The notes under the pieces were generated by a model, which was not told where the DNA came from, searched no databases, and was given only the letters and a program-made list of their open reading frames with translations. A program made the translations under genes and the position numbers. A DNA stretch of 64,000 bases from CAZIXN01 sp039180415 (GTDB lineage: Bacteria; Planctomycetota; Phycisphaerae; Phycisphaerales; Phycisphaeraceae). Shown here in pieces: positions 37,602 through 45,197 of the stretch. The stretch is taken from NCBI GenBank assembly GCA_039180415.1, contig JBCDDH010000002.1, positions 30,159-94,158 on the forward strand, written 5' to 3'. Numbering within the stretch: the stretch's first letter is position 1; each line of letters opens with the position of its first letter.

Positions 37602-38195
37602 TCATCGCGGCTCCGGTGTTTCTTCCGCCCCAGCCGTTTCTTCCAGCACTCGTCGCACGTAAGCCCGCGTTTTGGGCCCGGCGTGCTGCGCGACGAGCTC
37701 CGACGGCGAGAGCTCCGCGTGCTCCCGCCGCAGCCGCGCCACCCGCGTCGGGCCCATGTGGTAGGCCGCCAGGGCGAGCGTCCGGTCGCCGTCGAAGCGG
37801 TCGAGCAGGTACGCCAGGTAAGCGGTGCCCACCTTGAGGTTGTAGTGCGGGTCGAACAGGTCGCCGTCCGCGAGATGAAACCGCTCGATCGCGTCGCGGT
37901 GCGTGATCGGCGTGATCTGCATCAGGCCCTTCGCGTCGGCGGGCGAGTGCGCTTCCGGGTTGCCCGACGATTCGGCGAGCACGACCGCCCGGACCAACGC
38001 CGGCTCCAGCCCGCGCGATTCCGCGTATTGCCGGATTGGGTCTTCCCACTGCGCGACGCGGTACGCCCGCACCGCGTCGCGTCCGGTGTCGCAGGCCCGC
38101 GGCAGGCCGAACCCCGCCACCAGCACGCCGAGCACCAACGCCGGCCCCCACGCCGAGCGGTCCCGCGCCAGATGTCGCCAACCACGCCGTCGCAT
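37602..38195 (-). CDS. Lytic transglycosylase, SLT domain
   Basis: A 197-residue exported or membrane-anchored peptidoglycan hydrolase. N-terminal basic stretch then a hydrophobic segment GPALVLGVLVAGFGLPRACD, followed by the SLT domain: PALVRAVVLAESSGNPEA with the catalytic Glu, DAKGLMQITPITH, DPHYNLKVGTAYLAYLLDRF and LALAAYHMGPTRVARLR. It cuts glycan strands with formation of anhydro-muropeptides. Upstream codons in the same frame come from a palindromic repeat and are not part of the protein. The start codon lies six bases behind a TACGCT hexamer on its strand. Confidence 0.88.
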   Translation of the reverse strand: MRRRGWRHLARDRSAWGPALVLGVLVAGFGLPRACDTGRDAVRAYRVAQWEDPIRQYAESRGLEPALVRAVVLAESSGNPEAHSPADAKGLMQITPITHRDAIERFHLADGDLFDPHYNLKVGTAYLAYLLDRFDGDRTLALAAYHMGPTRVARLRREHAELSPSELVAQHAGPKTRAYVRRVLEETAGAEETPEPR

Positions 38196-38201
38196 GGACA
38201 C

Positions 38202-38207
38202 AGCGTA
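38202..38207 (-). promoter_or_regulatory. Predicted -10 hexamer TACGCT, leaderless start of the transglycosylase
   Basis: On the minus strand TACGCT, 6 bases, then ATG (codon 38195-38193). The hexamer touches the first base of the palindromic repeat at 38207. Confidence 0.45.
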
Positions 38208-38300
38208 CGAGCCGCGACCGTCAGGGAGCGGGCCAAAACCGGTCGACTCTCTCGATGTGCTTGCTCCCGGCCCACCCGCTCCCTGACGGTCGCGGCTCGT
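38207..38300. repeat. Palindromic REP-like repeat (copy 2)
   Basis: Two perfect 26-base inverted arms (38207-38232 and 38275-38300) around a 42-base spacer. The arms match those of the repeat inside clpB (4782-4859), apart from the diverged central bases there. It lies in the divergent gap between the transglycosylase and the gene at 38350. Confidence 0.9.
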
Positions 38301-38349
38301 GGGGCTTCTGGGTTGCGGTTGATTCCTGGGGTTCGCCGATAAACACGGC

Positions 38350-39003
38350 ATGCCCGGACCTTCCGCCGCTTTGTTCCGCCCCGCGTCGTTCGCCATCGCG
38401 ATCCTGCTGACCGGCCTGAGCCTGCTGGGCTACCGCGTCGCCAAGGACGCCGTCACCGCCGAGATCTATCGCGACCGGCTCGCCGCGTTGCAGGAGCGGC
38501 ACGCCGCGCTCACCGAGCGGTACAACGCCGCGGTCACCCGCGCCGCCGTCACCGAACTCGTCGTGGACGCCGACGCCGTGTCCGTCGTGATCCGCGGCGC
38601 CGACGGCGTCCTCGAGCGCATCGCCACGCCGTACTCGGCGAAGGACGAGGTGTTCATCGACTACGCCGTGCTCGATGGCAAGCTGTGGATCCGCCGCGTC
38701 TTCGACGAGCACACGCCGCCACGCCGGGGCACGCTCATCGACCCCGCGCTCGCGAAGGTCGATTGGGACGACGCCCGCGCCCAGCACGGCAAGATCGCGT
38801 ACCGCTCGCTCAGCGACGGCCGGTGGGTCGTGTCCGTCTCGGGCGACGGCTCGGTGGGGCTCAAGAAGCTCAGCGACGACACCGCGATCGAGCTGGTCGC
38901 TAAGCCGGAGGTCGCGGAGTTTTCGCCGGTGGAGCAGGCTCAGGCCGATGCGGCGAAAGTCGGCGTAAGCGATGTGGTATCGCATCTGCTTGGAGGCAAC
39001 TAA
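38350..39003 (+). CDS. Hypothetical single-pass membrane protein with coiled coil
   Basis: A 217-residue protein of unknown function. An N-terminal hydrophobic helix (SFAIAILLTGLSLLGYRVA) anchors it; then a short heptad-like segment (YRDRLAALQERHAALTERYN) and a beta-rich domain (ELVVDADAVSVVIRGADGVL, KLWIRRVFDEHTP, RWVVSVSGDGSVGLKKL). It probably faces the periplasm. The next gene starts directly after its stop (TAA then ATG), so the two are co-translated. No family recognised. Confidence 0.72.
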   Translation: MPGPSAALFRPASFAIAILLTGLSLLGYRVAKDAVTAEIYRDRLAALQERHAALTERYNAAVTRAAVTELVVDADAVSVVIRGADGVLERIATPYSAKDEVFIDYAVLDGKLWIRRVFDEHTPPRRGTLIDPALAKVDWDDARAQHGKIAYRSLSDGRWVVSVSGDGSVGLKKLSDDTAIELVAKPEVAEFSPVEQAQADAAKVGVSDVVSHLLGGN

Positions 39004-39565
39004 ATGCAGCCGAACTTCCGGTCGCTTGGCATCGTCGCCATCCGTTTTGTGGCGATCCTGGTTTTTGAAAGCCGCGTTTATCTTGATTCCGTTCATCTTC
39101 GTCGCGGTTCGTCCGCTGATACAGCCATCGCCTTTCGGTGAGCGGTACGTCGATTGGGCACCCGTTTTTGCTTCATCTGTGACGCTGCTCGGCCCGCTGC
39201 TGGTCGGCTCGTTCCTGTGGTTGAAAGCTGCGTGGGTCGCCGATCGAATCGCACGCGATATCGATGCTTCGGGGGCCGCCCCGGTCCAGATCGGACGCGC
39301 AGAACTACGCCATTTGCTGGCGTTGGGGTGTTGCTTGGTCGTGCTTTACGTGATGATCGACTGGGTTCTTCCCGAGATCGCAGACGTTTTCGTCTACGTC
39401 GCGTTGATCGACGATGATCAACGGGCGTGGTGGAGCCGTCAGCAGGTTTGGTATGACATCCTGCCTCCCATCTTCACGTTGGCAATTTGCATCGCTGTTC
39501 TTGTGAAACCGACGGTGTTGGCCAAGCTCATCCTGTCTTCGGATATGAATTCGACGGAATCCTGA
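39004..39565 (+). CDS. Small membrane protein with an apparent frameshift at a T5 run
   Basis: The natural start is the ATG at 39004, abutting the stop of the previous gene. That frame reads MQPNFRSLGIVAIRFVAILV and then loses the hydrophobic pattern and stops about 45 codons in. One base removed from the T5 run at 39062-39066 would join it to the second frame, giving ...AILVLKAAFILIPFIFVAV and a continuous membrane protein of about 187 residues ending at 39565, with further helices in LLGPLLVGSFLW, LLALGCCLVVLYVMIDWVL and ILPPIFTLAICIAVLV. Either a sequencing indel, a recent mutation or a slippery site. Base composition is less GC-rich than its neighbours. Family unknown. Confidence 0.55.
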
Positions 39566-39689
39566 TATCCAGGCGTAGCGATGTCTGTATGCAGTCAGGT
39601 CGCCAGACCGTTAATCCGGCGTCGCGCCGCGAAAAAATCGCAAGCGCGTCGGAGCCAGCAGCGGTTACAACAAAGCGGGAGGCAAGACG

Positions 39690-40805
39690 ATGCTTTACGC
39701 AAGCCGCACGGGCGTCGCACGCGGTTGGTCGGCGATGGTTTCGATCCTGGCGGTCTCGCTCGGGGGTCCCGCTGACGGCTTCGTGACCTTCGGGAACGGC
39801 TTCGCGAGCAAGTGGGGGCCGGACCCGAACCACGGCAGCGGGGCGGTGGTCACCTGGGGCTTCGTCCCCGACGGCACGACCGTCGACCCGGCCTTCCGCA
39901 TCGACCCGTTCGGCTCGCCCGACGACGTCGGCACGGTCGGCACCAGCAACGTCTCACAGCTGCGTTCGCTGGTCGACGGCAACCACGGCAGCGGCGCGTT
40001 CGATGCGGCGATCCGCTCGGCGTTCGACACGTGGTCCGCCGCGGCGGACATCCAGTTCGTGCAGGTCGCCGACCCGGGCACGCCGATGGCCCAGGCGGGC
40101 TCGACGACACCCGACATCCGCATCGGCGCGTTCGAACCTTTGCCGGGCCATTTCTTCGAAGGCACCGGCGCGGTCGGCTTCGGCCCGCCGGGCATCGTCA
40201 CGCCCGCCAACGACTTCCCCGAGTCCGGCGACATCTTTTTCAATCTCAATGGCAGCATCTTCGGCGGCGTCCAGACTCCGTTCCACCTCGCGCCCGGCGA
40301 CGAAGACGTCACGCCGGTGGACTTCTTCAATTTCGGCGACGACCTCGAGGGCTTGTTCCTCCACGAGGTCGGGCACGCGATCGGCCTGGCCCACCCGCCG
40401 TGGGAAGGCGACGTCCCCGACCGACGGGTGATGTACGTCGGCGACTTCAACGACCCCGAAGCCCCGCCTTGTTGCACCGCGATCAACCGGTTGCTTGACC
40501 CCGACGACATCGCCGGGGCGGTGTCGATCTATGGCCCGCCCGCGATCATCGGCGACTTCAACGGCAGCGGCTCGGTCGAGCAGGGCGACCTGAACCTCGT
40601 GCTCAACAACTGGGGCCTCGACACCGACGCGCAGGGCGTTCCCGCCGGCTGGATCAAACGCCTGCCCTTCGGCACGATCGACCAGGCCGAACTCAACGCG
40701 GTGTTGAACAACTGGGGGGCGTCGGCGGCGCCGAGCGTGGATGTGCCCGAGCCGGCGGCGACCGTGCTCTTTGCGCTGGGGCTCACGCTGCGGCGTCGGT
40801 GGTGA
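39690..40805 (+). CDS. PEP-CTERM matrixin-type metalloprotease with dockerin-like repeats
   Basis: A 371-residue secreted protease. GGGAGG eight bases upstream supports the ATG at 39690; a hydrophobic segment around MVSILAVSLGG serves as export signal. The catalytic zinc site is LFLHEVGHAIGLAHPPW (HExxHxxGxxH). A C-terminal pair of dockerin-like calcium repeats follows (GDFNGSGSVEQGDLNLVLNN and GTIDQAELNAVLNNWG), then the sorting tail VPEPAATVLFALGLTLRRR. It probably acts at the outer surface or in the matrix, on proteins not identified here. Its end overlaps the convergent hisF by 23 bases. Confidence 0.88.
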   Translation: MLYASRTGVARGWSAMVSILAVSLGGPADGFVTFGNGFASKWGPDPNHGSGAVVTWGFVPDGTTVDPAFRIDPFGSPDDVGTVGTSNVSQLRSLVDGNHGSGAFDAAIRSAFDTWSAAADIQFVQVADPGTPMAQAGSTTPDIRIGAFEPLPGHFFEGTGAVGFGPPGIVTPANDFPESGDIFFNLNGSIFGGVQTPFHLAPGDEDVTPVDFFNFGDDLEGLFLHEVGHAIGLAHPPWEGDVPDRRVMYVGDFNDPEAPPCCTAINRLLDPDDIAGAVSIYGPPAIIGDFNGSGSVEQGDLNLVLNNWGLDTDAQGVPAGWIKRLPFGTIDQAELNAVLNNWGASAAPSVDVPEPAATVLFALGLTLRRRW

Positions 40806-41622
40806 TCCGCACCGGCAGCCCCGCGTCGTGCATCGCCCGCTTCGTTTCGGCGATGGAGTATTCGCCGTAGTGGAAGATGCTCGCGGCGAGCACGGCGTCG
40901 GCCCGCGTCTGCTGCAACGCCTCGATCATGTGTTGCGGGGAGCCGCAGCCGCCGGACGCGACGACCGGCACGTCGACCGCGTCGGAAATCAACCGCGTGA
41001 TCTCCAGGTCGTAACCGGTCTTCACGCCGTCGGCGTCCATGCTGGTGAGCACGATCTCGCCGGCCCCGAGTTCGACGACGCGCTTCGCGTACGCGACCGG
41101 GTCCAAGCCCGTGCCCTTCCGGCCGCCGTGCGTGTGCACCTCGAACGCGAAGCCCGGGCGGTCTCGCGATTCGGTCGGCGCGTCGGCGTTGCTCAGGCGT
41201 GGCTTCAGCTCGTCGATGGGCACGCGCTTGGGGTCGATGTTTACCACCGTCGCGCAGCGGCCGAACCGCGCCGCGGTCTGCCGCACGATGTCGGGGTCCA
41301 GCACCGCGGCGGTGTTGATGCTCACCTTCTCCGCTCCGGCCCGCACCAGCTCCGCCACGTCGTCGATCGTGCGGATGCCCCCGCCCACGGTGAAGGGCAT
41401 GAAGCACCGCTCGGCCACCTGCCGGACCACGTCGAGCATGATGCCCCGGCCCTCGTGGCTGGCGTTGATGTCCAGGAACACCAGCTCGTCGGCCCCCTGC
41501 GCGTCGTACGCCGCCGCCACGTCCACCGGGTCGCCGGCGTCGCGGATATCGACGAAGTTCACGCCCTTCACGACGCGCCCGGCTTTGACGTCCAGGCACG
41601 GGATCACGCGGTGCGTCAGCAT
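40783..41622 (-). CDS. hisF: Imidazole glycerol phosphate synthase cyclase subunit HisF
   Basis: Histidine biosynthesis: with HisH it turns PRFAR plus ammonia into IGP and AICAR. A (beta/alpha)8 barrel of 279 residues, longer than the usual about 255. Catalytic Asp11 (RVIPCLDVKAGRVVKG) and Asp130 (VVNIDPKRV) are at canonical positions; PFTVGGGIRT, GRKGTGLD and VVASGGCGSPQHM are present. The extra length is an insert of about 25 residues right after Asp130 (IDELKPRLSNADAP...). No other his gene is in view. The start codon lies six bases behind TAGATT on its strand. Confidence 0.95.
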   Translation of the reverse strand: MLTHRVIPCLDVKAGRVVKGVNFVDIRDAGDPVDVAAAYDAQGADELVFLDINASHEGRGIMLDVVRQVAERCFMPFTVGGGIRTIDDVAELVRAGAEKVSINTAAVLDPDIVRQTAARFGRCATVVNIDPKRVPIDELKPRLSNADAPTESRDRPGFAFEVHTHGGRKGTGLDPVAYAKRVVELGAGEIVLTSMDADGVKTGYDLEITRLISDAVDVPVVASGGCGSPQHMIEALQQTRADAVLAASIFHYGEYSIAETKRAMHDAGLPVRITTDAAA

Positions 41623-41628
41623 CCCGAG

Positions 41629-41634
41629 AATCTA
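41629..41634 (-). promoter_or_regulatory. Predicted -10 hexamer TAGATT, leaderless start of hisF
   Basis: On the minus strand TAGATT, 6 bases, then ATG (codon 41622-41620). Confidence 0.45.
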
Positions 41635-41819
41635 ACGCCCCGCCCACGCCCGCGGCTCGGCGGAACCTCCACCGGAATACTCGCTGTATCCGCGGGGTTA
41701 TGCTTATCGGCCCTGAGCGAATCGCCCGACGCCACGGTCCGGGCGTCGCACCGGGGCCCGCTACACTGCTCCGAACCGGAGCGATCCGACCCGAGTCTAT
41801 CCAGCACGAAGGAGCCACC

Positions 41820-42152
41820 ATGGCCAGCGAAGCCGTCAAAGAATTCACCGACGCCAATTTCGAGACCGAAGTTGTCACCGCCGACACCCCCGTTCTCGTG
41901 GACTTCTGGGCCGAGTGGTGCATGCCCTGCCGCATGCTCGCGCCGACCATCGACGAGGTGGCCCAACAATTCGAAGGCAAGGTCAAGGTGGGCAAGGTCG
42001 ACACCGACGCCAACCGCGACGTGTCCACCAAGTATGGCATCCAGGCCATCCCCACCGTCCTGGTGTTCAAGGGCGGCGAAGTGGTCAAGAAGTTCGTGGG
42101 CGTCACGGGCAAGCCCGAGTTCGAAGCCGCGCTGACCGAACTGGCCGACTGA
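41820..42152 (+). CDS. trxA: Thioredoxin with CMPC active site
   Basis: A 110-residue cytoplasmic thiol-disulfide reductant. Active site FWAEWCMPCRMLAP (Cys34, Cys37), so the usual CGPC is CMPC, which is known in some thioredoxins and may shift redox potential. The cis-Pro segment QAIPTVLVFKGG and the C-terminal helix are normal. AAGGAG lies five bases before the ATG, and a TACACT hexamer at 41762-41767 could be the -10 box, giving a leader of about 45 bases. It ends with a strong terminator shared with the convergent riboflavin gene. Confidence 0.93.
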   Translation: MASEAVKEFTDANFETEVVTADTPVLVDFWAEWCMPCRMLAPTIDEVAQQFEGKVKVGKVDTDANRDVSTKYGIQAIPTVLVFKGGEVVKKFVGVTGKPEFEAALTELAD

Positions 42153-42181
42153 GCGCCCGCCTCCAGCAAAACCGAATCGAG

Positions 42182-42207
42182 CCCACGGCCTTACGCCGTG
42201 GGTTTTT
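42182..42207 (+). terminator. Rho-independent terminator of trxA
   Basis: Perfect 8-bp stem (42182-42189 with 42195-42202), 5-base loop, then T5 (42203-42207). The hairpin overlaps the stop codon and last codons of the convergent ribB gene. Confidence 0.85.
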
Positions 42208-43390
42208 CGTTAAGCGGTTCGGGCGGGACGAATCCGTCGATCTCCAGGCCGTACCCCGACAGCGCCGTGGGCGTGAACGGGTGGGCGGTGATCAGCCGCA
42301 GCCGCCGGATGCCCAGGTCGCGGAGGATCTGGCAGCCGATGCCGTAGTCGGCCTTGTTCGCCGCGGGCGCGGTGCCGGGCGTCTCGTGGGTGTTGCCGAG
42401 CTTGACGCGTTCGTCGTCGGGGTTGGGGTGGGCGCCGGTTTGCAGGGCCTTGAGCAGGCCCTTGCCCATGCCCTCGTGGCGGAGGTACACGACCGCGCCC
42501 GAGCCGTGGTCCTGGATCATCCGCATCGCGTCGCGCAGCGTTTGGCCGGACGGCTGCGACGCGTCGCCGAACACGTCGCCGAGCAGGTTCTGGCTGTGCA
42601 TCCGCACGAGGACGGGCGCGTCCGCATCGATCGGTTCGCCGAAGTCGTCCCACCGCGCGAGTTGATCGCCGCAGACCAGGGCGACGTGCGGGAACGGGTC
42701 GACCGCGGACCGGTACGCGATCAGCCGCCAATCGCCCGCTTCGTTGGTGAACGGCACGACGTCCATGCGTTCGATGAGTCGGTCGCGCTCGAGGCGGTGC
42801 TGGATCACGTCCGCGACGCTGCAGACCTTGAGGTCGAACCGCTGGGCCAGCGCGTCGATCTGCGGCCGCCGCGCCATCGTGCCGTCGTCGTTCATCACCT
42901 CGATGCCCACCGCGCACGGCCGCAGCCCCGCCAGGCGCATCAGGTCGATCAAGCCTTCGGTGTGCCCGGCCCGGACGAGCGTCCCGCCGTCCCGCGCGCG
43001 TAGCGGCTGCACGTGCCCCGGCCGGTCGAAGTCCAACGGCGACGCGTCGGGGTCCGCGAGCCGCGTGATGGTCGCCGAGCGGTCCTGCGCCGAGACGCCC
43101 GTGGTCACGCCGAAGCGAGCCGTGGCGTCGACGGTGACGGTGTACGCCGTGCCGCGCTGCGTGGTGTTCACGCTGTGCTGCGGCGGCAGCTGCAACCGGT
43201 CGCAGGCCTCGCCGGTGAGCGACACGAACAGCATGCCCCGGCCCTCGCGGAGCATGAAATTGATCACGTCCGGGGTCGCGAACTCGGCGGCGCAGACCAG
43301 ATCGCCTTCGTCCTCTCGGCCCTCGTCGTCGAGCAATACGACCGCCTTGCCGGCTCGGAGGTCGCTGAGGATGTCTTGGATCGGGTGCAT
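42191..43390 (-). CDS. ribB: RibBA-type protein: active DHBP synthase domain, degenerate GTP cyclohydrolase II domain
   Basis: A 399-residue fusion. The N-terminal domain (1-200) is a normal 3,4-dihydroxy-2-butanone 4-phosphate synthase for riboflavin: VVLLDDEGREDEGDLV, RAGHTEGLIDLMRLAG, VGIEVMNDDG. The C-terminal domain follows GTP cyclohydrolase II but has lost its chemistry: where the family has three zinc cysteines in ECLTGDVFGSxRCDCG, this reads QNLLGDVFGDASQPSG, and the RQEGRGIGL nucleophile region reads RHEGMGKGL. It should make the four-carbon unit but not open GTP. The start at 43390 (MHPIQDILSDL) is preferred, since upstream codons lie in repeat sequence. Another GTP cyclohydrolase II should exist elsewhere. 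Confidence 0.9.
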   Translation of the reverse strand: MHPIQDILSDLRAGKAVVLLDDEGREDEGDLVCAAEFATPDVINFMLREGRGMLFVSLTGEACDRLQLPPQHSVNTTQRGTAYTVTVDATARFGVTTGVSAQDRSATITRLADPDASPLDFDRPGHVQPLRARDGGTLVRAGHTEGLIDLMRLAGLRPCAVGIEVMNDDGTMARRPQIDALAQRFDLKVCSVADVIQHRLERDRLIERMDVVPFTNEAGDWRLIAYRSAVDPFPHVALVCGDQLARWDDFGEPIDADAPVLVRMHSQNLLGDVFGDASQPSGQTLRDAMRMIQDHGSGAVVYLRHEGMGKGLLKALQTGAHPNPDDERVKLGNTHETPGTAPAANKADYGIGCQILRDLGIRRLRLITAHPFTPTALSGYGLEIDGFVPPEPLNEKPTA

Positions 43391-43400
43391 GGTTGGGTTT

Positions 43401-43891
43401 CGCCGAGAGAACCGCAGAGTAGGCAGAGGCGCAGAGACGCAGAGTTTGGTCAAGCTCGAGAAAGAGCGACGCGGGCGACGCCGTCCACCAGGCGCGCGTG
43501 ATGGAAATTGATTAACAGGCCGAGTGGGTGCCCGGTGGCCTTGAGGTACGCGGCGACCTGACGCTTGAACTCGCTCGCGTCGCCTCTGGCCGCTTTGAGT
43601 TCAACGACGAGCGTGCCTTCGATCAGTAAATCAATCCGGCCTTCACCTATCGCCTCGCCGCGATAGTTCAGCGTCACCGGTACCTCAGATTGGAAGTCGA
43701 CGCCGCGGTGCTTGAGCTCGACTTCGAGCGCTCGGTGATACGTCTTCTCCAGAAAGCCCGGCCCGAAATGCCGATGTACCGCGATCGCCGCTTCGATCAC
43801 CCGCTCTGTCAATTCGCCGCCCAGATCCTGCTCACCCATGGCTTCTTCTCTGCGCCTCTGCGGCTCTGCATTCTCTGCGATTCTCTCGGCG
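43401..43891. mobile_element. GxxExxY cassette framed by inverted repeats
   Basis: The GxxExxY gene is bounded by inverted repeats: 43401-43428 and 43864-43891 match at 25 of 28 positions when one is reversed, and both continue inward with CGCAGAG-type short repeats. The left repeat begins 11 bases before ribB and the right one ends 5 bases before the M16 peptidase stop, so the unit looks inserted between two genes of one strand. No transposase is inside. Confidence 0.6.
43450..43839 (-). CDS. GxxExxY family protein
   Basis: A 129-residue protein of the GxxExxY family (PD-(D/E)XK-like fold). Hallmark segments: IAVHRHFGPGFLEKTYHRAL, VTLNYRGEAIGEGRIDLLI, LVVELKAARGD and HPLGLLINFHHARLVDGVAR. 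The nuclease-like motif is Asp in RIDLLI and Glu-x-Lys in VELKA, but activity is unproven for the family. In frame upstream of the start the repeat encodes an Ala/Glu/Arg-rich stretch (AENAEPQRRREEA), a known oddity of these genes. It lies within the inverted-repeat unit 43401-43891. Confidence 0.88.
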   Translation of the reverse strand: MGEQDLGGELTERVIEAAIAVHRHFGPGFLEKTYHRALEVELKHRGVDFQSEVPVTLNYRGEAIGEGRIDLLIEGTLVVELKAARGDASEFKRQVAAYLKATGHPLGLLINFHHARLVDGVARVALSRA

Positions 43892-43895
43892 CGCT

Positions 43896-45131
43896 TCACG
43901 CCTCGTCCCCCGGCTGCTGCCGCAGCACCGTTTTCGGCGAAAGCGGAAACGCTTCCAGCAACGCCGCCACGTCGCCCGGCGTCACCGCTTGCAGGGCGGC
44001 CAGCTCGTCTTCCAGCGACCGGTATTTCCCGTGGTACAGCCAGCGCGAGCCCAGGCCGTGCATCCGGCCGGACGGGCGTTCGCCCTGCAGCGTCGCGAGC
44101 GTCGCGAGCTTGTTCACGGCCCGTTCTACCTCGTCGGCCGTGATCGGTTGCTTGGAGACCGCGGCGTCGATCGTCTCGATCAGCGTCGCCTCCACCTCGT
44201 CCGCGCGGCCCGGGTCGCAGGTCGCGTAGCCCAGGAACACGCCGCTGCGGTCCTGCGGCATCGACGAGAAGTCCGCCTCGTCCGCCAGCCCCGGGTCGAT
44301 CAGCGCCCAGTACAACCGCGAGCCGTCCGCGTCGCCCAGCACGTCGGCCAGCACCTTCGCCGCGTAACGGTGCTCGTCCTGCGCCGACGGACCCGGGGCG
44401 AGGAACGCGAGGTACGTCCGATTGATGCGTGGGTCGTCGATCACCAGCCGCTTGCCGTCGGGCTCGGCCGTGCCGTGGTCGCGCGCCGCGTCGGCCGTTT
44501 CCCACCCGCCGCAGCGTTCTTCGAGGTCGCGGCAGAGCTGATCGAAATCCACCCGGCCCGCCGCGGCGACCACGAGGTTGTCCGGGCTGTACCGGCCCTG
44601 GAAGTAGCTACGCATCTGCTCGGGCGTCAGGGCCGAGACGGTATCGGTCGTGCCCAGCACCCGGAACCCCAGGGGGTGATCCCCGAAGTGCTCTTCCAAG
44701 AGCCGGTCTTGCAAACGCCACTCGGGGCGGTCGTCGTACATCCCGATCTCTTCGAGGATGACTTTCTTTTCCATGTCGAAGTCGTCTTGCCGCAACGAAG
44801 GACGCAGCATGTCCGCGAGCAGGTCGGCCGCCCGCGGCAGGAACTCGGGCAGCACGTGGGCGTAGTACACCGTCTGCTCGTGGCTGGTGAACGCGTTGTA
44901 GTCGGCGCCGATCTCGTCGAACTCGCGGTTGACGTCGTCGGCGCTGCGGCGGGGGGTGCCCTTGAACATCATGTGTTCGAGGAAGTGCGACACGCCCATG
45001 AGCGCGGGCCGCTCGTCGCGGGCGCCGGTCTTGACGAAGAACCCGATCGCCGCGGTGTGGGCGTCGGGGTCGGTCTCGGCGAGGATGGTCAGGCCGTTGG
45101 GCAGCGTGTGGTGTTGGAAGGTGATGGGCAT
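43896..45131 (-). CDS. M16-family zinc metallopeptidase
   Basis: A 411-residue insulinase/processing-peptidase type enzyme. The inverted zinc motif is VSHFLEHMMFKGTPRR (HxxEH), with the third ligand Glu in VILEEIGMYDD. The second, inactive-type half domain is present (RTYLAFLAPGPSAQDEHRYA, EVERAVNKLATLATLQ). No signal peptide is seen, so it may act in the cytoplasm or be exported by an unknown route. The start at 45131 is chosen over a TTG two codons upstream. Immediately behind its stop is the GxxExxY unit, which separates it from ribB on the same strand. Confidence 0.92.
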   Translation of the reverse strand: MPITFQHHTLPNGLTILAETDPDAHTAAIGFFVKTGARDERPALMGVSHFLEHMMFKGTPRRSADDVNREFDEIGADYNAFTSHEQTVYYAHVLPEFLPRAADLLADMLRPSLRQDDFDMEKKVILEEIGMYDDRPEWRLQDRLLEEHFGDHPLGFRVLGTTDTVSALTPEQMRSYFQGRYSPDNLVVAAAGRVDFDQLCRDLEERCGGWETADAARDHGTAEPDGKRLVIDDPRINRTYLAFLAPGPSAQDEHRYAAKVLADVLGDADGSRLYWALIDPGLADEADFSSMPQDRSGVFLGYATCDPGRADEVEATLIETIDAAVSKQPITADEVERAVNKLATLATLQGERPSGRMHGLGSRWLYHGKYRSLEDELAALQAVTPGDVAALLEAFPLSPKTVLRQQPGDEA

Positions 45132-45137
45132 GAGCAA

Positions 45138-45143
45138 AGCATA
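45138..45143 (-). promoter_or_regulatory. Predicted -10 hexamer TATGCT, leaderless start of the M16 peptidase
   Basis: On the minus strand TATGCT, 6 bases, then ATG (codon 45131-45129). It directly follows the terminator stem of the upstream TPR gene. Confidence 0.45.
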
Positions 45144-45171
45144 AAGCCCGGAGACGCGCGTCTCCGGGCTT
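45144..45171 (-). terminator. Terminator-like hairpin behind the TPR gene
   Basis: Perfect 13-bp stem (45144-45156 with 45159-45171). On the minus strand it is followed by TTTATGCTTT, a weak T-tract that also holds the predicted -10 of the next gene. So termination and re-initiation may be packed together. Confidence 0.55.
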
Positions 45172-45197
45172 CGGAAGGGCGGTGGTGTTGGGGCCGG

